Origin: an uncultured Clostridia bacterium
GTDB taxonomy: Bacteria; Bacillota; Clostridia; Christensenellales; CAG-138
Reading direction: 5' to 3'
Assembly (NCBI GenBank): GCA_946411635.1
Contig: CAMKES010000012.1
Span: 1 to 63,341, forward strand
DNA length: 63,341 bases
In this document: positions 1 to 7,941 of the stretch, piece after piece
Layout: each line of letters opens with the position of its first letter
How positions within the stretch are numbered: position 1 is the first letter of the stretch
Position numbers and translations under genes: made by a program
Notes under the pieces: generated by a model
Database searches by the model: none
Told to the model about the DNA's origin: nothing
Seen by the model: only the letters and a program-made list of their open reading frames with translations

Positions 1-1574
1 AGGTCGCCGTACTTCTCCTGATAGTCGGAGAGGCGCTCGCGCATGTGGTTCAGCACCTCGCGGGTGAACTTCTGCGTTTCGGGATGCGTGAGGTCCTTCC
101 GGAGCCACTTGGCGTTCAGACCGACCTCGTTCATGCCGATCAGACCGATCGTCGAGAAGTGGTTGTTGAACGTGCCGAGGTAGCGCTTGGTGTACGGATA
201 CAGGCCCGCGTCGAGCAGCTTCGTGATGACGGTGCGCTTGGTCTTCAGACTGCGCGCCGCGATGTCCATCATCTTATCAAGCTCGGCGTAGAAGTCCTTC
301 TCGTCCTTCGCCAGGTACGCGATGCGCGGCATGTTGATCGTGACCACGCCGACGGAACCCGTCGATTCGCCGGAGCCGAAGAAGCCGCCGGACTTTTTGC
401 GAAGCTCGCGAAGGTCCAGACGCAGACGGCAGCACATCGAACGCACGTCGCTCGGCTCCATGTCCGAGTTGATGTAGTTCGAGAAATACGGCGTGCCGTA
501 CTTGGCGGTCATCTCGAACAGGAGCTTGTTGTTCTCGGTCTCGCTCCAGTCGAAGTCCCGGGTGATGGAGTAGGTGGGGATGGGGTACTGGAAGCCGCGG
601 CCGTTGGCGTCGCCCTCGATCATGATCTCGATGAACGCCTTGTTCACCATGTCCATTTCCTTCTTGCAGTCGCCGTAGGTGAAGTCCATCTCCTTGCCGC
701 CGACGATCGCGGGCAGGTTCTCGAGGTCCTTCGGAACGGTCCAGTCAAGGGTGATGTTGGAGAACGGCGCCTGCGTGCCCCAGCGGGACGGCGTGTTGAC
801 GCCGTAGATGAAGGACTGCACGCACTGCTTGACTTCCTTCTGGGAAAGATTGTCGACCTTGACGAACGGCGCGAGATACGTGTCGAACGACGAGAACGCC
901 TGCGCGCCCGCCCACTCGTTCTGCATGATGCCGAGGAAGTTGACCATCTGGTTGCACAGCGTGGACAGATGGCTGGCCGGCGAGGACGTGATCTTGCCCG
1001 GAACGCCGCCGAGACCTTCCTGAATGAGCTGCTTCAGACTCCAGCCTGCGCAGTAACCGGTGAGCATGGAAAGGTCGTGCAGATGGATCGCCGCGCTGCG
1101 GTGCGCTTCCGCGATCTCGTTGTCGTAGATCTCGGTCAGCCAGTAGTTCGCGGTGATCGCGCCGGAGTTCGAAAGAATCAGGCCGCCGACCGAATACGTG
1201 ACCGTCGAGTTCTCCTTGACGCGCCAGTCGTTGATCTGCAGATAGTTGTCGACCAGATCCTTGTAGTTCAGCATCGTCGAATTGATGTTGCGGATCTTCT
1301 CACGCTGCTTGCGGTACAGAATGTACGCCTTGGCGACGTCCGCATAGCCGGATTCCGACAGAACCTTTTCGACGCTGTCCTGGATCTCCTCGACCGTGAT
1401 CTTGCCATCCTTGATCTTGCTCTCGAAATCGCTCGTGACGTGGAGCGCAAGAAGCTCGATCACGCTCGGATGATACTGTTTCCCCGTCGCTTCGAACGCC
1501 TTGGTGATCGCCGCGCTGATCTTGCCGATCGAGAACTCGGCCAGTTTTCCGTCTCTTTTAATGACCTGATACAT
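1..1574 (-). CDS. nrdD: Anaerobic ribonucleoside-triphosphate reductase, large subunit (N-terminal 524 residues, cut by left window edge)
   Basis: The visible protein starts MYQVIKRDGK and opens with an ATP-cone allosteric domain (about residues 1-95). It continues into the NrdD core with ENSTVTYSVGG, HLHDLSML and YCAGWSL; Cys175 lies in the last motif. The family reduces NTPs to dNTPs in the cytoplasm with an oxygen-sensitive glycyl radical installed by NrdG. The glycyl-radical loop and zinc site lie beyond the left edge. The ATG at 1574-1572 follows a GAGGGGGA ribosome binding site. The gene has its own promoter overlapped by NrdR boxes, and nrdG lies just upstream. Full-length relatives are usually about 700-800 residues. 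Identification is firm. Confidence 0.96.
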   Translation of the reverse strand, partial: MYQVIKRDGKLAEFSIGKISAAITKAFEATGKQYHPSVIELLALHVTSDFESKIKDGKITVEEIQDSVEKVLSESGYADVAKAYILYRKQREKIRNINSTMLNYKDLVDNYLQINDWRVKENSTVTYSVGGLILSNSGAITANYWLTEIYDNEIAEAHRSAAIHLHDLSMLTGYCAGWSLKQLIQEGLGGVPGKITSSPASHLSTLCNQMVNFLGIMQNEWAGAQAFSSFDTYLAPFVKVDNLSQKEVKQCVQSFIYGVNTPSRWGTQAPFSNITLDWTVPKDLENLPAIVGGKEMDFTYGDCKKEMDMVNKAFIEIMIEGDANGRGFQYPIPTYSITRDFDWSETENNKLLFEMTAKYGTPYFSNYINSDMEPSDVRSMCCRLRLDLRELRKKSGGFFGSGESTGSVGVVTINMPRIAYLAKDEKDFYAELDKMMDIAARSLKTKRTVITKLLDAGLYPYTKRYLGTFNNHFSTIGLIGMNEVGLNAKWLRKDLTHPETQKFTREVLNHMRERLSDYQEKYGD

Positions 1575-1649
1575 AAAAATCCCCCTCGCAGGCACAGTTT
1601 GGTAAAAATGGGAGCCGCGGGAATTTTTCCCGCGATTCCGAGCGTTGTA

Positions 1650-1679
1650 ACTGTACCACAAGAAGGGGTTCTGTGTCAA
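1650..1679 (-). promoter_or_regulatory. Sigma-A promoter of nrdD
   Basis: On the minus strand TTGACA (1679-1674) is followed after 18 bp by TACAGT (1655-1650). The start site would fall near 1643, giving a leader of about 70 nt before the nrdD ATG. The -35 hexamer is contained in the proximal NrdR box, so repressor binding should block RNA polymerase. Confidence 0.75.
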
Positions 1680-1721
1680 TATGTTGTGGTGATTGTTAAC
1701 AAATCATACAATATCTTGTAT
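1674..1721. promoter_or_regulatory. Tandem NrdR boxes
   Basis: Two near-palindromes match the NrdR consensus acaCwAtATaTwGtgt: tgtCAATATGTTGtgg at 1674-1689 and ataCAATATCTTGtat at 1706-1721. Their equivalent positions are exactly 32 bp apart, about three helical turns, the spacing known for functional NrdR box pairs. NrdR is the (d)ATP-sensing repressor of ribonucleotide reductase genes. The rest of the 205-bp gap between nrdG and nrdD is A+T-rich leader and shows no gene. Confidence 0.85.
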
Positions 1722-1779
1722 TTATGCGTTGCATATACAGAACGGGGTATGCGACGGGCAAACCTTGAAAAAAGTCAGA

Positions 1780-2469
1780 CTATATGCCCCTCAGCGCGGT
1801 GTTCGGTACGGTTTTTCGGACAACAGAAGCATACTGTTCCATGCATTCTTTCGAGGGCGCGTGGAAGTTTTCGTACACAACCGTATCGCGGTCGGTGAAC
1901 GCCTGCAGGTAGTATGCCTTTGCGCCCGCGATCCACTCGGAAATCGCGATAAAGTCGGACATATCGTGCAGTTCGTCGACGACGGTCGTGCGGAATTCAT
2001 AGTCGATCGTGCCGTTCAGAAGGATCGAAACGCTCTCGCGGACCGGCGCAAGATCCATTTGTTCGAGTCCGCAGATATGCGCATAATGATGCGGTCCGCC
2101 CTTGACGTCCATCGCGACGTAATCGACGAGCCCTTCGTCGATGAGCGCTCTGAGCCGGTCCGGATGCATGCCGTTCGTGTCGAGCTTCACGGGATAGCCC
2201 ATCGCCTTGATCTTCCGGAACAGATCGGGAAGGTCTTTCCTGAGCGTGGGCTCGCCGCCGGTGAACGCGACGCCGTCCAGCAGTCCTTTGCGCTTTTCGA
2301 GGAACGCAAGCAGTTCCGCGTCGTCCATGACCGGCTCCGCCGTGCCGTCGATCAGCTCGGCGTTGTGGCAGAACGGACAGCGAAGATCGCACCCGCCCAA
2401 AAACACCGTGCACGCCACACGTCCCGGAAAGTCCAGAAGCGTCATTTTCTGTAAGCCGTGAATCTTCAT
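1780..2469 (-). CDS. nrdG: Anaerobic ribonucleotide reductase activating protein
   Basis: A 229-residue radical SAM activase. The cluster motif CDLRCPFC (Cys27, Cys31, Cys34) has the CxxxCxxC spacing that binds [4Fe-4S], and FTGGEPTL follows for SAM. It generates the glycyl radical on NrdD. The length and the N-terminus MKIHGLQKMTLLDFPG fit the NrdG2-like class found in many anaerobes. It starts 9 bp after the DUF4037 gene, so it is the last gene of the upstream operon. It does not share the NrdR promoter, which lies between it and nrdD. Confidence 0.93.
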   Translation of the reverse strand: MKIHGLQKMTLLDFPGRVACTVFLGGCDLRCPFCHNAELIDGTAEPVMDDAELLAFLEKRKGLLDGVAFTGGEPTLRKDLPDLFRKIKAMGYPVKLDTNGMHPDRLRALIDEGLVDYVAMDVKGGPHHYAHICGLEQMDLAPVRESVSILLNGTIDYEFRTTVVDELHDMSDFIAISEWIAGAKAYYLQAFTDRDTVVYENFHAPSKECMEQYASVVRKTVPNTALRGI

Positions 2470-2478
2470 CGTTCCTCC

Positions 2479-3420
2479 TCAGATCGCCGCAAGAATATGG
2501 AGATTGCGGATCTCCCCGTCCGCGACGCCGTCGTTGACGGAATACGCGTGCTTTTCGAGATCGCCGCAGATCGCTTTCGTAAGCCCCTGCGAAACGAGCG
2601 CGTCGATCACGTCCGCCGCGGCGTCCTCGATCATGTCGTATTTCGATCCCGCGGTCTCCGGCTCGTTGTCGGTGGTCAGAAGCACCTCGAGCGTTTCGGC
2701 GAGCAGCGACAGCTCCGGAAGCGCCCGCATCGCGCGGAAACTCCATTTATAATAGGGCTCGTAGACGCCGTTCAGCAGAAACGCCGCGTGCATCGCGGCC
2801 TTTACAAACGCCGCGGCCGCCAGCTGCGCCGCGCCGGTCTCGCCGTGTTTCAGGCACCGCAGATAGTTGTACTGCCCCGACTGCGCCATCAGAAGGAGCT
2901 CTCCGGCAAGCTTTTTTCTGCGGATATCCTCGGGATACCGCGAAAGCGATGCGCGGATGCGCGTGACCTCGCCGTATCCGTCGAAGAACAGCTTGCCGTT
3001 CACGGCTTCCGCGAGCGCGTGCTCCGGCACGGTCAGCCACTGCCGCACCGTCAGGATCCCGTCGGGCGAACCGACCTTGTCCGTGAACCATTCCGCCGTG
3101 CGGATGACGCCGTGTCTTGCGCCGCCGACCGGCGCGACCGCGCTGCGCGGAAAGCCGAGAAATTCCTTCGGCAGCTTTGCGTACGCGCGCTCCAGCCGGA
3201 ACGCCTCCCTGCGGTCGACAACGTCCTCGCCCGGCAGAAGCAGCATGAATCCCGGCTCAAAATCGTGATCGCGGCTCACCTCGTCGTCGAAGCCGAAACA
3301 CTCCGAGCCGCTGCCGAACAGGCCGACGGCAAGGTACGGCAGAAGATCGGAAAACTGCTCCTCGAGCATCGGTTTTCCGCATTCCCGATAGAAGCGTTCG
3401 GAGAGTTCAAGCCCGTTCAT
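2479..3420 (-). CDS. DUF4037 domain protein, nucleotidyltransferase-like
   Basis: A 313-residue soluble protein. GSGSECFGFDDEVSRDHDF near residues 36-54 resembles the GS...DxD active site of nucleotidyltransferase-fold enzymes, and the remainder is mostly helical. This matches DUF4037, a family without an established substrate. Its first 14 nt overlap the end of the TPR gene, indicating translational coupling, and nrdG follows 9 bp downstream. NMP transfer to an unknown acceptor is an inference from the motif only. Confidence 0.7.
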   Translation of the reverse strand: MNGLELSERFYRECGKPMLEEQFSDLLPYLAVGLFGSGSECFGFDDEVSRDHDFEPGFMLLLPGEDVVDRREAFRLERAYAKLPKEFLGFPRSAVAPVGGARHGVIRTAEWFTDKVGSPDGILTVRQWLTVPEHALAEAVNGKLFFDGYGEVTRIRASLSRYPEDIRRKKLAGELLLMAQSGQYNYLRCLKHGETGAAQLAAAAFVKAAMHAAFLLNGVYEPYYKWSFRAMRALPELSLLAETLEVLLTTDNEPETAGSKYDMIEDAAADVIDALVSQGLTKAICGDLEKHAYSVNDGVADGEIRNLHILAAI

Positions 3421-4234
3421 ACAGCGTTTTCGCCCTTTCGTTCAGTTCCGCTTCGTACGCGAACCAGCCGTAGTACGCGAACGTCGGCGCGCATTTTTCG
3501 CACACGAACGCATAGTATCCGTTGCGCGGAACGGACGGCGTGTCCAGAAGCGCCTGCGCCTTTGAAAGATCCTCGTCGATCGTTTCCGCCGCGTCGACGA
3601 GTCCCGACTCGTCCTCGGCGGCGTTCGCCATATTGAGATACGTGATCGCCTGCTCGAGCGCGCCGTTTTCCGCGCGCGCCATCGTTTCGAGCGCGTTCCG
3701 GTACAGCTCGTCCGCCTCGCGGAAGCGCCCGAGCGAAACGAGCGTCAGCGCCATATTGTTGTAAAGCCCGCCTAAAAGCTCCGGTTTCAGCGCCGGAGCC
3801 GATTCATAGACCGCGCGCGCCTTCCGGAACAGTTCGATCGCGCGCTCGTTTTCGCCGAACGCGTTCATCGCCGTTGCGGCGTTGACGTACGTCGTGCCCG
3901 CCGAGATCGTATCCGCATAGTCCATCGCGTCGATCAGCGCGACCGCCGCGTCGATCTGCCTGAACGCGTTTTCGCGGTCGAGGACCTTGCGGTAATGCCC
4001 GATCAGCTCGTTGCGGATCATCAGTTCGCCCTTTTCGTCGCGGCCGAGCTTCGCCTCCTCGAGCCAGTACAGCAGATGCCGCTCCACGCCCGCGTAGTCG
4101 CGGCGGCTCATGTATTCGTCGACCTTTTCCATGATCCGCTGCTGCGGCACGGGCCTGATCTTCGGCTCCGCGCCGAAGGGCTCGCCGCACAGAACGCAGT
4201 TCGGTTCGAGGTAATCTTCCTTGTCGATCGGCAT
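3407..4234 (-). CDS. TPR protein with two CxxC pairs
   Basis: A 275-residue protein. Residues 15-18 hold CVLC and a second pair, CEKC, lies near residues 240-243, which could form one zinc knuckle joining the two ends. Between them are helical TPR-like repeats of about 40 residues, for example around GLYNNMALTLVSLGRFREAD and AITYLNMANAAEDESG. It has no signal peptide or membrane segment. It overlaps the DUF4037 gene by 14 nt and starts 3 bp after the zinc-ribbon gene behind GGGAGGG. A scaffold role for the neighbouring DUF4037 protein is plausible but unproven. Confidence 0.75.
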   Translation of the reverse strand: MPIDKEDYLEPNCVLCGEPFGAEPKIRPVPQQRIMEKVDEYMSRRDYAGVERHLLYWLEEAKLGRDEKGELMIRNELIGHYRKVLDRENAFRQIDAAVALIDAMDYADTISAGTTYVNAATAMNAFGENERAIELFRKARAVYESAPALKPELLGGLYNNMALTLVSLGRFREADELYRNALETMARAENGALEQAITYLNMANAAEDESGLVDAAETIDEDLSKAQALLDTPSVPRNGYYAFVCEKCAPTFAYYGWFAYEAELNERAKTLYERA

Positions 4235-4237
4235 GCG

Positions 4238-4915
4238 TCAGCCCTCCCTCGCATCGAACAGCAGGAAACCGCGGTCGACCGGCGCGGAAAACGCGGTGCC
4301 GCAGTAGACGCACACACGCGCGCCGACCGCCGGCAGCGGTCCGCCGCAGTTCGGGCAGTTGAAGCCGACGATCTCGCTTTCGGGATCGTCCGCGTAGCCC
4401 GCGACGTAGACCAGCACGAGCCGGCGCTGCTGCGGCGCGCCGCCCGGATCGCTGAACCCGACCGCCGCCTGACAGGTCAGAAGCTTTCTGCGTCCGGAAT
4501 TGTCGTAGCCGGACAGCGAAACGCGATGCACCTCGATCCCGCCGCCGACGTTTTCGGGCAGACGGTCCTCGAAGGTCTCGCGGAACGTGTCGGTCGCGTC
4601 CTTGTCAAAGAGGACCTTGCCCTCCCTGCCGCTCTCATAATACGTCTTCGCGTCGCGGCGCACGCGCTGGGCGAACACCCGCGCGTTGAAGTCGGGAAAA
4701 TCCTTCAGGATCTGCGGCAGCGCAACGGATTCCAGCGACGAGAGCGAGCGCGGCTTCGGCGGTTCCTTATCCGCTTCGATCGCCTCGTCCAGCGCGTCCT
4801 TCAGCGTTTTCAGCCGGCTTCTCCAGCCGCTCGTCGCGCGGTATACGGCGCGTCCGCCGCCGTACAGCAAAAGAAGCCCTCCGAGCGCGATCAGCGCAAT
4901 GTGCCACCACTGCAT
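4238..4915 (-). CDS. Membrane-anchored zinc-ribbon protein of unknown function
   Basis: A 225-residue protein with one N-terminal transmembrane helix (about residues 5-22, IALIALGGLLLLYGGG). A soluble alpha/beta middle follows (LPQILKDFPDFNARVF onward), weakly reminiscent of Tim44-like domains. A C-terminal ribbon of CPNC and CVYC (about residues 185-205) probably binds zinc. GGAGG precedes the ATG. It lies 21 bp after the histidine kinase and 3 bp before the TPR gene. Function is unknown; the likely topology is one membrane anchor with a cytoplasmic body. Confidence 0.7.
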   Translation of the reverse strand: MQWWHIALIALGGLLLLYGGGRAVYRATSGWRSRLKTLKDALDEAIEADKEPPKPRSLSSLESVALPQILKDFPDFNARVFAQRVRRDAKTYYESGREGKVLFDKDATDTFRETFEDRLPENVGGGIEVHRVSLSGYDNSGRRKLLTCQAAVGFSDPGGAPQQRRLVLVYVAGYADDPESEIVGFNCPNCGGPLPAVGARVCVYCGTAFSAPVDRGFLLFDAREG

Positions 4916-4936
4916 ACGATACCTCCGATCCTGTCG

Positions 4937-5917
4937 TTATTCGTTTTCCGGGAACGTCACCGTGATCTCCGTGCCGATGCCCTCCGCGCTCGAAAGGCGG
5001 ATCGCGGCGCCGTGCTGCTCGCAGACGTGCTTGACGATCGCAAGCCCGAGCCCGGTGCCGCCCGTCGTTTTGCTGCGGCTCTTGTCGACGCGGAAGAACC
5101 GCTCAAAGATGCGGCTCTGAAAGCGTTTCGGAATACCGATGCCCGTGTCGCGCACGGTCAGCGTCCGATCCGCGGTCCGCACCGAGACCGTGCCGTTCGC
5201 GCGGTTGTAGCGGATCGCATTGTCCAAAAGGTTATAGACGAGCTCCGAGAGCAGCGAACGCACGCCCCTGACCGGCGTGGGCCCGCCGGAAATCTGTACC
5301 GACACGCCGCGCGCCATGGCCGCGCTCTTCAGCGTTTCCGTCGCCTCCCGCGCGATCGCGTAGAGATCGACCGTTTCCGCATGTTCCATAACGGCGCGCT
5401 CCTCAAGCTCGGAGAGCGTGATGACGTCGGTGATGAGCGAAAGCATGCGGTTCGATTCGCGGCGGATGCGCTCCGCAAACACGCGGACGTCCCCGTCCTT
5501 CGCCATGCCGGTCTCGATCAGTTCGGCGTAGCCGGAGATCGAGGTCAGCGGCGTCTTGAGCTCATGCGAGACGTTTGCGGTGAACTCGCGGCGAAGCCGC
5601 TCCGCGCGCTGCTGCTCGCCGAGATCGGTAAGCACGAGCACCGCGCCGATGCGCAGCCCGTTTTCGGTCATGTCCTGATAGTGCAGACGCACCGCCTGCC
5701 CGAACAGTTCGATCGTTTCGCTCTGTCCGCTGCGGACGCCGCCGAAGAACGCGCGCACCGGCTGCGGCAGATCGTCGATCCTTCGGATCCCGTCCTCCTC
5801 CGCGTGCAGGAGCGAACGCGCCTTCTTGTTCAGACAGAGCGCCGTGCCCTCAAGGTCGAACGCGGCGACGCCGTCCTCCATGGCGTCGAGAATGCCCGGA
5901 AGCATTGCATCGTTCAT
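4937..5917 (-). CDS. Soluble PhoR-like sensor histidine kinase
   Basis: A 326-residue kinase with an N-terminal PAS-like domain (about 5-95), a HisKA domain with phospho-acceptor His118 in SHELKTPLTS, and an HATPase domain showing NLLDNAIRYN, DTGIGI, FERFFRVDKS and GGTGLGLAI. Its catalytic half resembles PhoR/WalK-type kinases, but there is no transmembrane segment or HAMP domain. The start cannot move far upstream because the response regulator stop is only 3 bp away. GGGAGG precedes the ATG. It should autophosphorylate and signal to the adjacent regulator, sensing a cytoplasmic cue. Confidence 0.9.
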   Translation of the reverse strand: MNDAMLPGILDAMEDGVAAFDLEGTALCLNKKARSLLHAEEDGIRRIDDLPQPVRAFFGGVRSGQSETIELFGQAVRLHYQDMTENGLRIGAVLVLTDLGEQQRAERLRREFTANVSHELKTPLTSISGYAELIETGMAKDGDVRVFAERIRRESNRMLSLITDVITLSELEERAVMEHAETVDLYAIAREATETLKSAAMARGVSVQISGGPTPVRGVRSLLSELVYNLLDNAIRYNRANGTVSVRTADRTLTVRDTGIGIPKRFQSRIFERFFRVDKSRSKTTGGTGLGLAIVKHVCEQHGAAIRLSSAEGIGTEITVTFPENE

Positions 5918-5920
5918 CGC

Positions 5921-6589
5921 TTACCTCCCGAGCCGGTAGCCCACGTTGCGGACGGTCTCGATGCACTCGCCCGCCGCGCCGAGTTTCTTGCGCAGCGTTT
6001 TGACGTGCATATCGACGGTGCGCGTTTCGCCCGCAAACGCAAAGCCCCAGACGGCTTCCATCAGCGTATCGCGCGAGACCGCGTCGCCGCGGTGCGCAAG
6101 CAGGTATTTCAGCAGTCCGTATTCCTTGAACGTCAGTTCGATCTCGCGCCCGTTCGCGGTCACGCGGTGGCGGGCGTCGTCCAGCTCGATCGCGTTGAAC
6201 GAAAGCGACGGAGCCGTGCGGTTCGCGCGGCGCAGAAGCGCCTTGCAGCGGGAGACGAGCTCCATGACGCCGAACGGCTTCGTGAGGTAATCGTCCGCGC
6301 CGGAGTCGAGACCCCGGACCTTGTCCGCCTCGGACGTTTTCGCCGTGACCAGGATGATCGGGATCGCCTGCGTGTCGGGATCGTCCCGCAGCCGCTTCAG
6401 GATCTGCATGCCGTCCGTGCCCGGAAGCATGACGTCCAGCAGCACGAGATCCGGATGCGAGCGCCGCAGCGCGTCGAAAAACGGCGCCGCCGAATCGAAC
6501 GGCGTGACCGAAAGACCCGCGCTGTTCAACGCGTAGGTCTCCATCTCGCGGATATCGGGATCGTCCTCGACGAGATAAATGCGTTCCAT
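5921..6589 (-). CDS. OmpR/PhoB-family response regulator
   Basis: A 222-residue regulator. The receiver domain has acidic residues ED(D) at 8-10, phospho-acceptor Asp52 (LLDVMLPG), a conserved Thr in LVTAKT and Lys in TKPF. A winged-helix DNA-binding domain follows, ending GETRTVDMHVKTLRKKLG and VRNVGYRLG, as in PhoB/PhoP. It pairs with the kinase 3 bp downstream. It begins 1 bp after the dipeptidase stop with no clear ribosome binding site, so it is probably translated by coupling. Its targets cannot be read from this window. Confidence 0.92.
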   Translation of the reverse strand: MERIYLVEDDPDIREMETYALNSAGLSVTPFDSAAPFFDALRRSHPDLVLLDVMLPGTDGMQILKRLRDDPDTQAIPIILVTAKTSEADKVRGLDSGADDYLTKPFGVMELVSRCKALLRRANRTAPSLSFNAIELDDARHRVTANGREIELTFKEYGLLKYLLAHRGDAVSRDTLMEAVWGFAFAGETRTVDMHVKTLRKKLGAAGECIETVRNVGYRLGR

Positions 6590-6590
6590 A

Positions 6591-7922
6591 TTATTCGGCC
6601 GCGAGCCGGCGGATCGCCTCCGCCATGACCGCCGTGTTGAACCGGATGTCCTCGATCGAGATCGACTCGTCCGGCATATGGCACATGCTCTCCTCGCCCT
6701 CGCGGACGATGCCGAACGCGACCGCGTTCTCCATCTCGCGCGCGTAGGTGCCGCCGCCCATCGACAGCGGCTTCGAGTCGGAGCCGTTCAGCTCGTTGTA
6801 CACGTTCATCAGCGTGGACACGAGCTCGCTGTCCGCCGGAATGAAATGACCGGGCTTGATCACGACGTCCGTGCGGGCGAATCCCGCCTTCGCGTACGCC
6901 GCGTCCCACTTTGCAAGGATGTCCTCCGCCTTCAGGGTGAACGGATGGCGGCAGTCGCAGATGAAGCGGACGCCGTCCTCGTTGAAGCGGATCACGTCGG
7001 GCGAGTGCGTGGTGCGGCCCGATTCGTCGGTCACGTCGATGCCCAGCGTTTCGCCGTGCAGATCGTACGCCCAGACTTCGTGCAGCGCCCTGACGGTCCC
7101 GAGATCCTCTTCGGGAAGCGGCTGCTGCGCGAGGATGCCCAGCAGCGCCAGCAGCGCGTTCTTGGCAAATTCCGGCATAGACGCGTGTCCGCCGCGGCCC
7201 TCGACCGTGATGCGGTTTCCGTCGAACGTCGCCGTAAAGCCCTCGGGCGCGGCGACCGGGATCGCCTTGCAGGGCAGTTCCGCGCGGATCACGCCGGGGA
7301 TGACGTTCGCCGCCGTGCCGCAGTCGATCCGCAGCGCGGACGCGTAATGCTTTTCATAGGAAGCGTGCATGATGCCCATCTCGGAGTTGACGACCGGATA
7401 CTCCGCATCCGGCGTGAACGCGAGCGTCGGCTGACCTTCGACCTTCAGATAATGCTCGACGCCCAGAGACCCGATCTCCTCGTCGCAGCCGAGGATGACG
7501 CGGACGCGGCGCTTCATCTTTGCGCCGCTTTCCCTGATCGCGGCGAGCGCGTAGATCGCGGAAAGCGCGGGGCTCTTGTCGTCCAGCGTGCCGCGGCCGA
7601 TGATGCGGCCGTCCTTTTCCGTCGCGGAATACGGCGGAACGCTCCAGCCCTCGCCCTCCGGCACGACGTCGAGGTGCGCGAGAATGCCCAGAAGCTCCTC
7701 GCCCTCGCCGTACTCGACCACGCCGCAGTAGCCGTCGACGTCCCACGCCGAAAGGCCGAGCCGGCGCGCGATTCCGAGCGTCGCCTGCAGCGCGTCGTAC
7801 ACGGTCCTGCCGAACGGTTTTCCGGGCTCCGCGGGATCGCCGCGGGAAACGGACGGGATGCGCACGATCGCCTTGAGGTCCTCGATCTGGTCGCGCAGCG
7901 TTTGTTCGATCCAATTCTTCAT
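6591..7922 (-). CDS. M20-family metallodipeptidase (PepV/Sapep-like)
   Basis: A 443-residue cytoplasmic peptidase. Metal and catalytic residues are visible: His83 and Asp85 in LLGILAHLDVVP, Asp114/115 in GRGTLDDKS, and Glu148-Glu149 in GCDEEIGS. A late His is in MCHMPDESI. This matches Mn/Zn-dependent Xaa-His or broad dipeptidases of the PepV/Sapep group, which release amino acids from dipeptides. I chose ATG at 7922, behind AGGAAGG; an in-frame extension upstream overlaps the yitT-like gene and has no family similarity. It sits between the yitT-like gene and the two-component system. Confidence 0.9.
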   Translation of the reverse strand: MKNWIEQTLRDQIEDLKAIVRIPSVSRGDPAEPGKPFGRTVYDALQATLGIARRLGLSAWDVDGYCGVVEYGEGEELLGILAHLDVVPEGEGWSVPPYSATEKDGRIIGRGTLDDKSPALSAIYALAAIRESGAKMKRRVRVILGCDEEIGSLGVEHYLKVEGQPTLAFTPDAEYPVVNSEMGIMHASYEKHYASALRIDCGTAANVIPGVIRAELPCKAIPVAAPEGFTATFDGNRITVEGRGGHASMPEFAKNALLALLGILAQQPLPEEDLGTVRALHEVWAYDLHGETLGIDVTDESGRTTHSPDVIRFNEDGVRFICDCRHPFTLKAEDILAKWDAAYAKAGFARTDVVIKPGHFIPADSELVSTLMNVYNELNGSDSKPLSMGGGTYAREMENAVAFGIVREGEESMCHMPDESISIEDIRFNTAVMAEAIRRLAAE

Positions 7923-7941
7923 GTTTGTTCCTTCCTTTCTG

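Noticed and set aside
45-1898. Long plus-strand open frame opposite nrdD
   Set aside because: It is antisense to clear NrdD and NrdG coding sequence, is rich in Arg/Val/Asp as expected from a G+C-rich shadow frame, and has no ribosome binding site or family motif.
3995-6628. An 877-codon plus-strand open frame across the TPR, kinase and regulator genes
   Set aside because: The opposite strand encodes recognisable two-component proteins; this frame is low-complexity Arg/Ala-rich and is a by-product of G+C-rich codon use.
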